Source of the DNA: a virus
Strand: one strand, 5' to 3'
DNA: 30,932 nt
Virus record (IMG/VR): IMGVR_UViG_3300009124_000063
Span: 1-30,932 of that record
Of the stretch, positions 23,353 to 30,862 are shown piece after piece (position 1 is the stretch's first letter; each line of letters opens with the position of its first letter). The position numbers and the translations under genes are program-made. The notes beneath the pieces are model-generated. The model searched no databases and was not told the DNA's origin. It saw only the letters and a program-made list of their open reading frames with translations.

Positions 23353-25442
23353 TGCTCAAGCCAATGACAGAACAAGAAATCGAGTCAATCGCCCGTGAAG
23401 CGGTCAATGATTCGGTTGATTTTGTAGAGTCCGAAATTGCCGAAGACCGCATCAAGGCGCAACGATACTTTGACGGCGAGGTAGATATTGGCGAGGAAGA
23501 GGGACGGTCGAAGGTTGTTGCCACCAAGGTGCGCGACACAATCCGAGCGATCAAGCCGTCCCTCATGCGCGTATTCCTATCTACGGATAAGCCCGTAGAG
23601 TATGTACCACGCGGCCCTGAAGACGTACAGGCGGCAGAGCAGGCCACCGAGTATATGCACTACGTCTTTAATGAGCATAACGGCTACCGAGTGCTGAATG
23701 ACGCTTTCCACGATGCAATGGTCAAGAAGGTCGGCATCGTTAAGGTCTACTGGGACAACTACCAAGAGCAAGAAACATACGAGTTTGAAAACCTCAACGA
23801 GATGGAATATCGCGTCCTGACGATGGATGACGATGTTGAGGTGCTTGAGTCTACAACTCGAATTGAGATTCAAATTGATGAGATGGGGATGGAGATTGAA
23901 ACCCCCATCTACGATTTGAAAATTGCTCGCTACAAAGATGTCGGCAAGATGTGCATTGAGTCAGTGCCGCCGGAAGAGTTCTTTGTTGATCGAAACGCCA
24001 GAAACATCAAGGACGCCTACGCGGTGTGCCACCGTACAGAAATGCGGATTGGCGACCTGATATCTATGGGCTATGACTACGAGGATGTGAAGGATCTGAC
24101 GGGACTTCAGCACTCAGACACGTTCTCAGAGGTTGAGGAGTTTGAGCGCAGGGGCTACGAAGAAGATTACTCCGACGAGGATATCCAAGATCCGGCTATG
24201 CGCCTTGTTGCCGTCACTGAGGTTTACATGAAGATTGATGTGACCGGCAGTGGCGTCCCTACGCTGCAAAAGGTCACCCTTGGCGGAGCCGCCTATAAGT
24301 TGCTGGATTACATGGCCTGCTCGCACATTCCGTTTGCCGTGTTTGAAGTAGATCCAGAGCCGCACACTTTCTACGGTCGATCGGTAGCTGATTTGATCAT
24401 TAACGATCAGGACGCATCCACGGCTATGCTGAGGGGTGTTCTGGATAACGTAGCCCTGACCAACAACCCGCGTCTTGAGATTGTTGACGGCGCTGTAAAC
24501 ATTGATGATCTGCTAAACAATGAGATTGGCGGCATCATCCGAGTTAAGCAGGCTGGCGCTATACAGCCGCAGGCGATCCCATTTGTTGCCGGTCAAACGC
24601 TGACCGCGCTCCAGTACATGGATCAAGAGATTGAGAATAAGACAGGCGTAACCAAGGCGTCTACTGGCCTATCTCCAGACTCATTGCAAAACACTACCGC
24701 CGCCGCAGTTCAGGCCACCGTACAGGCTCAGGCAGGGCAGATTGAGGTTATGGCTCGCAATCTTGCTGAGGGCGGTATGCGGCAGATGTTTACTTTGATG
24801 CTCAAGGTAATGCATGAGAACGTGGAAGAGGCGCAAATGATGCGCCTTGTTGGTGAGGGGTATGTCCCGGTAGATCCGCGCTCTTGGAACGTCACGATGG
24901 ACGTAACGGTGAACGTGGGTCTAGGCACTGGGCGCGAGGAACAGAAGCTGGCGGCACTTATGCAGGCATTCCAAGTTCAGCAGCAAATACTTGGTCAGTA
25001 CGGGCCGCAGAATGGAATCGTGACGCTCACTCAAGTGCGTAACACTCTGGCAGACATTCTTGCCCTTAACGGCATCCGCAACAGTACCCGCTACTTCAAT
25101 CCCATGAACCCGCAGGTTGAGCAGCAGTTGCTAATGCAACAACAACAAGCGGCCCAGCAACAGCAGGGTCAGCCACAAGACGCGCAGGCTCAGGCGTACC
25201 TACAAGCCGAGTCAATGAAAGCGCAGGCCAAGGCTCAGACCGACATGGCTAAGTTGCAGGCTCAGGCGCAGAAGGATCAATTCAAGATGCAGCTAGACGC
25301 TCAGAAGGCGATGGCTGACGATGACCTTGCGCGTGATAAAATGGATCAAGACTTGTTGATTAGCGCGGCTGAGATACTTGGCAAGTACGGCACTGCGCTA
25401 GACGTACAGAGAATTAAGCAAATGCAGGCAATGCCTAGATGA
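23352..25442 (+). CDS. Portal protein (P22-like)
   Basis: A 696-residue protein forming the dodecameric vertex through which DNA passes. The N-terminal part reads like the P22-type portal family: DRIKAQRYFDGEVDIGEEEGRSKVVATKVRDTI, PSLMRVFLSTDKPVEYVPRGPED, and AFHDAMVKKVGIVKVYWDNY. The clip/stem region follows, with PFAVFEVDPEPHTFYGRSVADLI and GVLDNVALTNNPRLEI. Residues about 590-670 are a Gln/Ala/Lys helix (QQQQAAQQQQGQ and following), fitting the long barrel or crown of large portals. It starts in the previous stop and overlaps the next start by 4 bases. Confidence 0.88.
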   Translation: MLKPMTEQEIESIAREAVNDSVDFVESEIAEDRIKAQRYFDGEVDIGEEEGRSKVVATKVRDTIRAIKPSLMRVFLSTDKPVEYVPRGPEDVQAAEQATEYMHYVFNEHNGYRVLNDAFHDAMVKKVGIVKVYWDNYQEQETYEFENLNEMEYRVLTMDDDVEVLESTTRIEIQIDEMGMEIETPIYDLKIARYKDVGKMCIESVPPEEFFVDRNARNIKDAYAVCHRTEMRIGDLISMGYDYEDVKDLTGLQHSDTFSEVEEFERRGYEEDYSDEDIQDPAMRLVAVTEVYMKIDVTGSGVPTLQKVTLGGAAYKLLDYMACSHIPFAVFEVDPEPHTFYGRSVADLIINDQDASTAMLRGVLDNVALTNNPRLEIVDGAVNIDDLLNNEIGGIIRVKQAGAIQPQAIPFVAGQTLTALQYMDQEIENKTGVTKASTGLSPDSLQNTTAAAVQATVQAQAGQIEVMARNLAEGGMRQMFTLMLKVMHENVEEAQMMRLVGEGYVPVDPRSWNVTMDVTVNVGLGTGREEQKLAALMQAFQVQQQILGQYGPQNGIVTLTQVRNTLADILALNGIRNSTRYFNPMNPQVEQQLLMQQQQAAQQQQGQPQDAQAQAYLQAESMKAQAKAQTDMAKLQAQAQKDQFKMQLDAQKAMADDDLARDKMDQDLLISAAEILGKYGTALDVQRIKQMQAMPR

Positions 25443-25669
25443 ATATAAAGGATCTGGGCGCTGGCATAAGGCGTCTACAAGGTGATGAGGCATTCAATTA
25501 CCTTGTGGAGAAGATTAAAAAAGATCAGGGCGATATCTTTTTTAACCCGTACTCATCTGATGATGACCGGGCGGAGGCGCACACGATTGTTCGGGCGCTT
25601 GGAAAGATCGAAGATTGCATGGCCCAAGTCCTACAGGATGAGGCGATCTACGACAAAAAACACAAATAA
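25439..25669 (+). CDS. Small head-gene-cluster protein
   Basis: A 76-residue helical protein between portal and scaffold. Its blocks GDEAFNYLVEKIKKDQGDIFF and DRAEAHTIVRALGKIEDCMAQV resemble short proteins found in this place in other phages. Coupled to the portal (ATGA). Role unknown, perhaps head assembly. Confidence 0.62.
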   Translation: MNIKDLGAGIRRLQGDEAFNYLVEKIKKDQGDIFFNPYSSDDDRAEAHTIVRALGKIEDCMAQVLQDEAIYDKKHK

Positions 25670-25681
25670 GGACTCAGTACC

Positions 25682-26617
25682 GTGGATACGACTGAACTTG
25701 ATAAGTTTGAAAGCGCCGTTGAAGGTTTACTTGCCCCGCAACCAGAAGCCGAAGAGGTGGAGGACGAGGTAGTTGAAGAGGACGAAGCCGAAGTAGAGGC
25801 TGAGTTCGATGAAGTGGAGTCAGATGATGACTCCGAGGACGAATACGAAGACGCTGAGGAAGCAGAGACTGCGGCCCCCGATCTATACACCGTCAAAGTT
25901 GACGGCAAGGAAGAACAGGTAAGCCTAGATGATCTCAAGCGAGGATACAGTGGTCAGAAGTATGTCCAGAAGGGTATGCAGGAAGCCGCTTCAATGCGAA
26001 AGCAGGCAGAAGAGGTTTATGCACACCTATTAAATGAGCGCCAGCAGATCGGACAACTGTTGCAGTATGCACAGAACGGTCTGCCGCAAGCGCCGACACC
26101 TCCAGATAAGTCACTCAGGGATATTGATCCCATCGGGTACAGCAGTGCCAGAGAGGACTACGAGGAGGCAAAGCAGGCATATGACGCACAAATCTACCAG
26201 TTGCAGCAAGCGGTACAGCAACAGGGTCAGGCCCAGCAATATGCCCAGCGCGTTTATTTAGAGCGTGAGATGGAGACGCTAAAAACTTTAGTGCCAGAGT
26301 TTTCTAGCCCAGACACAGCCGCTCAGACCCGTGACCGTCTAGTGACGATGGGTCAAGAGATTTACGGCTACGACCCGGGTGAAATTGGTGCAGTAATGGA
26401 TCACCGAGCAATCCGCGTATTGCACGACGCCATTAAGTACCAAGAATTGATGTCTGGAAAGAAGCAGGCCCAGAATAACGCCAAGCCAAAGGCAAAGCGT
26501 ACCGTCCGGGCTGGCGCTAAGAAGACGCGATCCAACGCAGACGCCGAGCGACAAACTCGACAAAAACTGAAGAAGAGCGGAAGCATTGACGACGCTCTAT
26601 CACTAATCCTTAAATGA
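25682..26617 (+). CDS. Capsid scaffolding protein (putative)
   Basis: A 311-residue protein from GTG 25682. Residues about 20-62 are almost wholly Glu/Asp with few other residues. Then a helical, Gln-rich middle (QIYQLQQAVQQQGQAQQYAQRV) is followed by a strongly basic end (KPKAKRTVRAGAKKTR, QTRQKLKKSGS). An acidic, coiled-coil protein with a basic tail lying between portal and major capsid is the classic scaffold layout; the basic end would bind the capsid shell. No protease motif is seen. Confidence 0.72.
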   Translation: MDTTELDKFESAVEGLLAPQPEAEEVEDEVVEEDEAEVEAEFDEVESDDDSEDEYEDAEEAETAAPDLYTVKVDGKEEQVSLDDLKRGYSGQKYVQKGMQEAASMRKQAEEVYAHLLNERQQIGQLLQYAQNGLPQAPTPPDKSLRDIDPIGYSSAREDYEEAKQAYDAQIYQLQQAVQQQGQAQQYAQRVYLEREMETLKTLVPEFSSPDTAAQTRDRLVTMGQEIYGYDPGEIGAVMDHRAIRVLHDAIKYQELMSGKKQAQNNAKPKAKRTVRAGAKKTRSNADAERQTRQKLKKSGSIDDALSLILK

Positions 26618-26627
26618 GGTAATTAAC

Positions 26628-27575
26628 ATGGCACAGCCAGGAAACACCTTTGACAGTTATGACGCTGTCGGCATCAGGGAAGACCTTTCCGATGTCATCC
26701 ATGACGTATCCCCCGAAGATACACCTTTTTACTCATCCTGCGCGAAAGCTAAGGCCCGCAACACTTACCATGAGTGGCAAACTGACGCACTGCGTTCATC
26801 AGCAACCAACGCGCACATTGAAGGTGACGCGACTGCTGCTGAGGCTCGCACCGCGACCACCCGCCTGGGCAACTACACGCAAATCTTCAAGAATGCGGTA
26901 ATCATCCCCGGCACTGACGAAGGTCTTGATAAGGCCGGTCGTGCTAAGGAAATGGCTTACCAGACTCTGAAGATTGCAAAAGAGCAGAAGCTGGACATCG
27001 AGAAGGCTTTGTTTGCTAACAACGCTCGCGTTGCTGGCGATAGCTCAACTGCGCGTGAGCTTGCTGGCCTTCCTTCATGGATCGTCACCAACATCGACGA
27101 GGCCGGTGACGCTACTGCGGCTACTGGTAACGGCACTGACGCTCGCACTGACGGTACGGCTGCGGCTTTCTCTCAGACCCGTTTTGACAGCGTAATGCAG
27201 TCAATCTGGGAGTCTGGTGGCAAGCCCGACACGGTTTACCTGACTGCATATCAGATGAATGTTGCCCTTGGCTTTGCCGGTAACAACAATCAGCGTAGCA
27301 ACATCACCGCTGAAGCTGAGAAAGTCATCAAGCACATGAGCGTCTATGTTACTCCCTGGGGCACGGTTAAGTTTGTACCCTCGCGTGAGCAGCGTGGCTC
27401 TGATGTCTTTGTTATCCAAGACGATATGTTTGCGGTTGGCGTACTGCGTCCGACCAAGAACGAAGCCTTGGCGAAAGACGGTGACTACGAGAAGCGTCAA
27501 GTTCTGACTGAGCTTACTTTGGTCAGCAAGAACGAGAAGTCATCTGGTGCAGTTTACGATTGCTCCACTAGCTAA
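26628..27575 (+). CDS. Major capsid protein (DUF5309 / SU10 type)
   Basis: The 315-residue shell protein. It opens NTFDSYDAVGIREDLSDVIHDVSPEDTPFYSS, followed by YHEWQTDALR, RLGNYTQIFKNAVIIPGTDE and LDIEKALFANN. It closes with RPTKNEALAKDGDYEKRQVLTELTLV. This series matches the DUF5309 capsid family of SU10-like phages (HK97 fold). GAGG at 26616-26619 is 8 bases before the ATG. Codon use differs from its neighbours: 14 of 15 Arg codons are CGC/CGT, while tail genes use AGG freely, as expected for the most abundant protein. A strong terminator follows at once. Confidence 0.9.
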   Translation: MAQPGNTFDSYDAVGIREDLSDVIHDVSPEDTPFYSSCAKAKARNTYHEWQTDALRSSATNAHIEGDATAAEARTATTRLGNYTQIFKNAVIIPGTDEGLDKAGRAKEMAYQTLKIAKEQKLDIEKALFANNARVAGDSSTARELAGLPSWIVTNIDEAGDATAATGNGTDARTDGTAAAFSQTRFDSVMQSIWESGGKPDTVYLTAYQMNVALGFAGNNNQRSNITAEAEKVIKHMSVYVTPWGTVKFVPSREQRGSDVFVIQDDMFAVGVLRPTKNEALAKDGDYEKRQVLTELTLVSKNEKSSGAVYDCSTS

Positions 27576-27582
27576 TCCTGAC

Positions 27583-27604
27583 GGGGGCTTCGGCCCCCTT
27601 TTTT
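27583..27604 (+). terminator. Rho-independent terminator after the capsid gene
   Basis: GGGGGC (27583-27588), a TTCG loop and GCCCCC (27593-27598) form a perfect 6-bp stem closed by the very stable C(UUCG)G tetraloop, followed directly by six T (27599-27604). It lies 8 bases after the capsid stop. It is the only textbook terminator I found in the window and would reduce transcription into the lysis genes. Confidence 0.93.
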
Positions 27605-27617
27605 CGTTGAGGGCAAA

Positions 27618-27914
27618 ATGAAGAAAAAAGAAACATTTGTTGATCTGGAGGGGTCAAAATTTGGCATCCTTACAGAGTACGACAACACGCCATACCTAGA
27701 GCGTAATGAGCAGTTGCGATCTGCCGGTGTTGGCAAGAACGACATGCTCTCTGACTCATGGTATGTCGGAGATATCCCCATGCACGTTCTCGCTCAGTGG
27801 ATGAAGGAGGAGCGAGTGTCTTGGGAAGATCATGACGGGATGCAGAGGCTGATCATCAAAAAGCTAAATGATCCCGATTTTAAAAAATTAAGGATTGTTG
27901 AGGGAAGAATATGA
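27618..27914 (+). CDS. Hypothetical protein downstream of the capsid gene
   Basis: A 98-residue protein beginning KKKETFVDLEGSKFGILTEYDN. A middle DSWYVGDIPMHVLAQWMKEERVSW and an end LNDPDFKKLRIVEGRI form a pattern I associate with small proteins near the capsid gene of short-tailed phages. No motif suggests an activity. It is the first gene after the terminator, with a 4-base overlap into the lipoprotein gene. Confidence 0.6.
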   Translation: MKKKETFVDLEGSKFGILTEYDNTPYLERNEQLRSAGVGKNDMLSDSWYVGDIPMHVLAQWMKEERVSWEDHDGMQRLIIKKLNDPDFKKLRIVEGRI

Positions 27915-28654
27915 AAACCATTTTTTCTTTGGCGGTAATTGCGGTTTTGAGTGGCTGCGCCTCATCTGCCAGCCAATACTACGAGGCAGTTCAAAAGGCG
28001 GCGGAGGCTAACTCTGCTGCGGCACAATCTAAATTTGAGGCTCTGTCAAAGATCGCGGCAAGCGGTGACGGGCAGGCGGCAAGTGCTGCTGTTATGGCAT
28101 TAGCTCTTACTCAAACACCAGCCATTCAGCCTATGCCCCAACAATCTGAGGCGTTGCAGTGGGCTTCTGTTTTGGCGTCCCCGGTGTCATCTCTCGGCAT
28201 GATGTGGATACAGGCTGACTCCGCTAAGAAAATGGCCGAATATAACAGTCAGGTTGATTTGGCTCGCATCTCTGCTGAGTCTGCTGATAACCAGTCATTG
28301 TACGCGGCGTTTAACAATGGCGCGGCACTGACGGCTGATGTCGCTACGGCTGGCTTCACCGCTATGGGCAATGTTGATTACACGCCATTTGTTGATGGCA
28401 TGGTCACCTTGGGCACGACCGGCATGACCGAGCTTGGCGATCTTGGCGCTACTGGGATCAATGGAGTTGTTGATGTCAGCACTGTTGGCTTGAACTCTAT
28501 GGTAACGCTGGATGCTGGCAACAACGCCTTGCTGGGTGGGATTTGGTCTGAGTACACGGCAACCATCTCAGAGATCATGAAGAACGTCCCGCAGGTGACC
28601 TGCACCGTCACGACAAATGCTGATGGAACATCGTCAGTCAACTGCGCTCCATGA
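27911..28654 (+). CDS. Predicted lipoprotein
   Basis: A 247-residue protein with a short Lys start, a hydrophobic stretch and the lipobox L-S-G-C16 (KTIFSLAVIAVLSGCASS), so signal peptidase II and lipid attachment at Cys16 are expected. The mature part is Ala/Gly/Thr-rich, helical first (NSAAAQSKFEALSKIAAS) and then strand-like with repeating hydrophobic Gly/Thr blocks (DLGATGINGVVDVSTVGLNSMV). It would face the periplasm. Possible roles are lysis or superinfection exclusion; no family was recognised. Overlaps the next gene (ATGA). Confidence 0.62.
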   Translation: MKTIFSLAVIAVLSGCASSASQYYEAVQKAAEANSAAAQSKFEALSKIAASGDGQAASAAVMALALTQTPAIQPMPQQSEALQWASVLASPVSSLGMMWIQADSAKKMAEYNSQVDLARISAESADNQSLYAAFNNGAALTADVATAGFTAMGNVDYTPFVDGMVTLGTTGMTELGDLGATGINGVVDVSTVGLNSMVTLDAGNNALLGGIWSEYTATISEIMKNVPQVTCTVTTNADGTSSVNCAP

Positions 28655-28797
28655 TAAAATTAGCCGTAGCTGCGCTAGTGATTCTTTTGTGTGGCTGCGG
28701 CACAACCATAACGTCCGATAGTCGGGCGTTTATTTGTATAGGCATTTGCGCGGCAACTGAGTCGCATAAAGAGGTATCAGGTGATGGCTCAGGATGA
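28651..28797 (+). CDS. 48-residue predicted lipoprotein (possible outer-membrane spanin)
   Basis: ATG 28651 lies inside the previous stop (ATGA), and the frame ends at TGA 28795. The protein opens MIKLAVAALVILLCGCGTT: two charged or polar residues, a hydrophobic run, and a lipobox L-C-G-C16. The mature part is about 33 residues and holds two more Cys. Size, lipobox and position just before the holin-type genes fit a spanin subunit of the Rz1 type, though it lacks the usual proline richness. The gene is too short for routine callers. It overlaps the next gene by 14 bases. Confidence 0.6.
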   Translation: MIKLAVAALVILLCGCGTTITSDSRAFICIGICAATESHKEVSGDGSG

Positions 28798-29065
28798 TGT
28801 ATTTCTTACTCGGCTTGATCGGTTAGAAACAAAGCTGGATAAGCTGGCTGAGGCCGTGAGCGCAATTGCCCGAGTGGAAGAGAAAGTGTATTCGTCTAAC
28901 AAGCGTGTTGATCGGCTTGAGTACCGTATTGACCTGATTGAGTCTGATGTTGATAAGGCCAAAGAGACGATTAACAAGAACGCTCAAACCGTGAAGGCAA
29001 CGGAGCGGTTTTTCTGGATTCTGATATCTGCGATTGTGTCTATCGCGGTATATATGTTGAGGTGA
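28784..29065 (+). CDS. XhlA-like coiled-coil membrane protein
   Basis: ATG 28784 is favoured over GTG 28781 since GAGG (28771-28774) lies 9 bases upstream. The 93-residue protein has a long heptad coiled coil (RLDRLETKLDKLAEAVSAIARVEEKV, then NKRVDRLEYRIDLIE) and a C-terminal membrane segment FFWILISAIVSIAVYML. This matches XhlA-type proteins, which sit in the membrane and aid lysis with a holin. It could also be an inner-membrane spanin partner, but those usually have the membrane segment at the N-terminus. Overlaps the next gene. Confidence 0.65.
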   Translation: MAQDDVFLTRLDRLETKLDKLAEAVSAIARVEEKVYSSNKRVDRLEYRIDLIESDVDKAKETINKNAQTVKATERFFWILISAIVSIAVYMLR

Positions 29066-29067
29066 GT

Positions 29068-29367
29068 ATGGATCGCAACCAAGACTTTGAGGTGGCAGCG
29101 CAGGCTATGGCAGAGGTAGGCGAGGCGCTGAAGGGCTACGTTTTCCGCGTTGGTGATGCCACATCTCAACTTGCAAATGTCACCCTGCTATTTGGCGACA
29201 ATCCCAATGAGTCAATCAGTAGCCGGTCATATCGTTGCCGAGAGAAATGGTATTGGAATGCGTCTATGGTGGGAATAGATTTCCTGTTTCGACCGTTGGG
29301 TAAGGGCCATTGTAAGCAAGCGTACTTGCGTGACCTGCAACGCGCCAGCGAGATGATCTCTAGGTGA
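29068..29367 (+). CDS. Hypothetical lysis-cassette protein
   Basis: ATG 29068 has GAGG 5 bases upstream; GTG 29062 is an alternative that overlaps the previous stop. The 99-residue product ends with SSRSYRCREKWYWNASMVGIDFLFRPLGKGHCKQAYLRDL. This Arg/Trp/Cys pattern recurs in a small protein of many phage lysis regions, with no known function. There is no membrane segment, so it is not itself a holin. Confidence 0.6.
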   Translation: MDRNQDFEVAAQAMAEVGEALKGYVFRVGDATSQLANVTLLFGDNPNESISSRSYRCREKWYWNASMVGIDFLFRPLGKGHCKQAYLRDLQRASEMISR

Positions 29368-29765
29368 TGGGAGTTATAGAGCTTATTGCCGGGGTATTTA
29401 AGCCTGCGGCAGAGTTAATTGACGAACTGCACACATCTGATGAAGAGCGGCTCAAGGCAAAAGGCCATCTGCTTGATGTGCAGGCGGCTGCAATGCAGCG
29501 CGTCTTTGATTACGAGGCAGAGACGTTAAAGGCTAAGGCTGGCATAGTACAGGCTGAGGCCCAGTCAGAGCACTGGATCACCGCAACGTGGCGACCGATT
29601 ACCATGCTGACGTTCCTAGCCCTTGCGGTTGGGGATTCAATGGGATGGCTGCCAAACCCGCTCAGAGATGAGGCGTGGACTTTGTTGCAGATCGGGCTTG
29701 GCGGCTACGTTGTCGCCCGGTCTGGCGAAAAGATTGTTACTCAGGTTAGAAAGACTCAAGAGTGA
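29367..29765 (+). CDS. Holin, 3TM gene-transfer type
   Basis: ATG 29367 or GTG 29364 may be the start. The 132-residue protein begins GVIELIAGVFKPAAELIDELHTSDEER. It has a helical, charged middle (MQRVFDYEAETLKAKAGIVQAEAQS), then WITATWRPITMLTFLALAVGDSMGW and a second hydrophobic segment (LLQIGLGGYVVARSGEKI). The sequence S-E-H-W-x-x-x-x-WRP is the signature of the 3TM holin family found in gene transfer agents and many phages. It would open the inner membrane to the endolysin; its gene overlaps the endolysin start. Confidence 0.78.
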   Translation: MGVIELIAGVFKPAAELIDELHTSDEERLKAKGHLLDVQAAAMQRVFDYEAETLKAKAGIVQAEAQSEHWITATWRPITMLTFLALAVGDSMGWLPNPLRDEAWTLLQIGLGGYVVARSGEKIVTQVRKTQE

Positions 29766-30121
29766 ATTATTTTTCTGAAGATGAGCTACGCTGTCAGTGT
29801 GGCTGTGATGTTTATTTGTTTGATGAAGAAATACTTAGAATACTTAATGGCATTCGTTCTGATTGTGGCTTCCCTCTGCCCGTTAGTTCTGGTTACCGTT
29901 GCCTTAAACACCCTTTAGAGCACCACAAGGATCATGTCGGCGCACATTCCACAGGTAAGGCCGTGGATATAGCCGTTGACAGAGACAAGGCGCACAAACT
30001 CCTACAGGTGGCATTTGCCCACAACGTCCCCCGGGTTGGCGTAAACCAGCGCGGAGAGGGGCGATTCATTCACCTAGACTGGTGCGACGATAAACTATCC
30101 CCCACGGTCTGGTCATACTGA
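29762..30121 (+). CDS. Endolysin, peptidase M15 family
   Basis: A 119-residue protein from GTG 29762 (GTGA overlap with the holin gene). It cleaves peptide cross-links of peptidoglycan in Peptidase M15_3 fashion. Zinc ligands are H62 and D69 in AHSTGKAVDI and H104 in FIHLDW, with D106 next to it; SSGYRC (42-47) is another family landmark. A Cys-rich CQCGC at 11-15 is unusual but occurs in phage relatives. There is no signal peptide, so it depends on the holin. Its length is that of the bare catalytic domain. Confidence 0.88.
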   Translation: MNYFSEDELRCQCGCDVYLFDEEILRILNGIRSDCGFPLPVSSGYRCLKHPLEHHKDHVGAHSTGKAVDIAVDRDKAHKLLQVAFAHNVPRVGVNQRGEGRFIHLDWCDDKLSPTVWSY

Positions 30122-30140
30122 CTGTAGCCTAAAGCTACAG
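30122..30140 (+). other. Perfect hairpin after the endolysin gene
   Basis: CTGTAGC (30122-30128), loop CTAAA, GCTACAG (30134-30140): a 7-bp perfect stem beginning on the first base after the endolysin stop. No T tract follows, so it is not a standard terminator; it may stabilise the 3' end of the lysis message or end it with Rho. Confidence 0.5.
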
Positions 30141-30155
30141 GCCGCACACAAAAAG

Positions 30156-30184
30156 TTGTACACACACTAAAAAGTGTGTAGACT
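30156..30184 (+). promoter_or_regulatory. Candidate promoter with palindromic operator in the spacer
   Basis: TTGTAC (30156-30161) and TAGACT (30179-30184) are spaced 17 bp apart, as in a sigma70 promoter, each a partial match. The spacer contains a perfect palindrome: ACACACT (30162-30168), AAAA, AGTGTGT (30173-30179). A dimeric regulator bound there would block polymerase. It lies upstream of a new gene cluster beginning at 30229. Confidence 0.5.
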
Positions 30185-30228
30185 CGGCTCTGTCGATAGG
30201 GATCTGGCCCTGTCATACGGAGGACAAT

Positions 30229-30453
30229 ATGCCCACAGATGAAGTTAAGCTGAAGAACGCCCGCAAGTTGCTGGCATCCATCATTGATCTGGTGCAGGAA
30301 TCCATCACTCGGGATGGAGACTTTCACCGCACCATAGACCGCGAACGATCCCCACAGCAGTGGCAGTATTTCGACGGCTTTCTGACTGCTCGCAATCTCG
30401 ACCTAGAGCACCTGTATCGGTTGCGCGACTTCATGGCGGAGGATGTTTTATGA
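30229..30453 (+). CDS. Hypothetical protein
   Basis: A 74-residue acidic helical protein with a strong ribosome-binding site (CGGAGGA, 6 bases from the ATG). It has Leu/Lys-rich EVKLKNARKLLASIIDLVQESI and RERSPQQWQYFDGFLTARN. First gene after the promoter-like site, so probably early. Not recognised. Overlaps the next gene (ATGA). Confidence 0.6.
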   Translation: MPTDEVKLKNARKLLASIIDLVQESITRDGDFHRTIDRERSPQQWQYFDGFLTARNLDLEHLYRLRDFMAEDVL

Positions 30454-30575
30454 ATGCCTCGCATAATTTTATTCTTTTTTTGATCTTTGTCGGTTGTATG
30501 GCCTGCATTGTGTTAACTGGCGGGTGTGAGACTGTACATAGTGATGACATAAATTGGGAGTGGCCTAAACGATGA
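30450..30575 (+). CDS. 41-residue membrane or lipoprotein-like peptide
   Basis: ATG 30450 follows GGAGG at 30438-30442 and overlaps the previous stop; the frame ends at TGA 30573. It reads MNASHNFILFLIFVGCMACI, then VLTGGCETVHSDD. A hydrophobic segment of about 20 residues is followed by T-G-G-C26, a relaxed lipobox, and a 15-residue polar tail. It could be a small lipoprotein or a single-pass membrane protein. The in-frame extension upstream to 30360 is not used, because this start has the better context. Function unknown. Confidence 0.55.
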   Translation: MNASHNFILFLIFVGCMACIVLTGGCETVHSDDINWEWPKR

Positions 30576-30862
30576 GCGCGTTAGCGATTTGGATTAACTA
30601 CGAGCCTGAGACTGAGGAGCAGGATCTGGTCGCTGGCGCTCGCATCATTGATGTCGAGGAGCACGGGTGCTGGGTTATGGCAGACGTAGCAGACATAGAT
30701 GCCCAGTACAGCATCAATGGCGGCGTCTACCGTGATGAGTTTTGGGGGCAGGTAGCCATGATTGAGGAGATCGAGTATACCGTCCACAAGTGCAATTGGA
30801 TGGGATACAAGATCATTAACGCTGAGGAGGTTGTTGAGACGCTGGAGGCTATGTATGTCTAA
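30572..30862 (+). CDS. Hypothetical acidic protein
   Basis: A 96-residue protein with many Glu and Asp and several Trp, starting in the previous stop (ATGA). Strand-like EHGCWVMADVADIDAQYSI and a C-terminal helix (AEEVVETLEAM) are visible. No motif recognised; the third gene in the cluster that starts at 30229. Confidence 0.55.
   Translation: MSALAIWINYEPETEEQDLVAGARIIDVEEHGCWVMADVADIDAQYSINGGVYRDEFWGQVAMIEEIEYTVHKCNWMGYKIINAEEVVETLEAMYV

Noticed and set aside
30122-30140. Intrinsic terminator after the endolysin gene
   Set aside because: The hairpin is perfect but no T run follows, so it is listed as a hairpin only.
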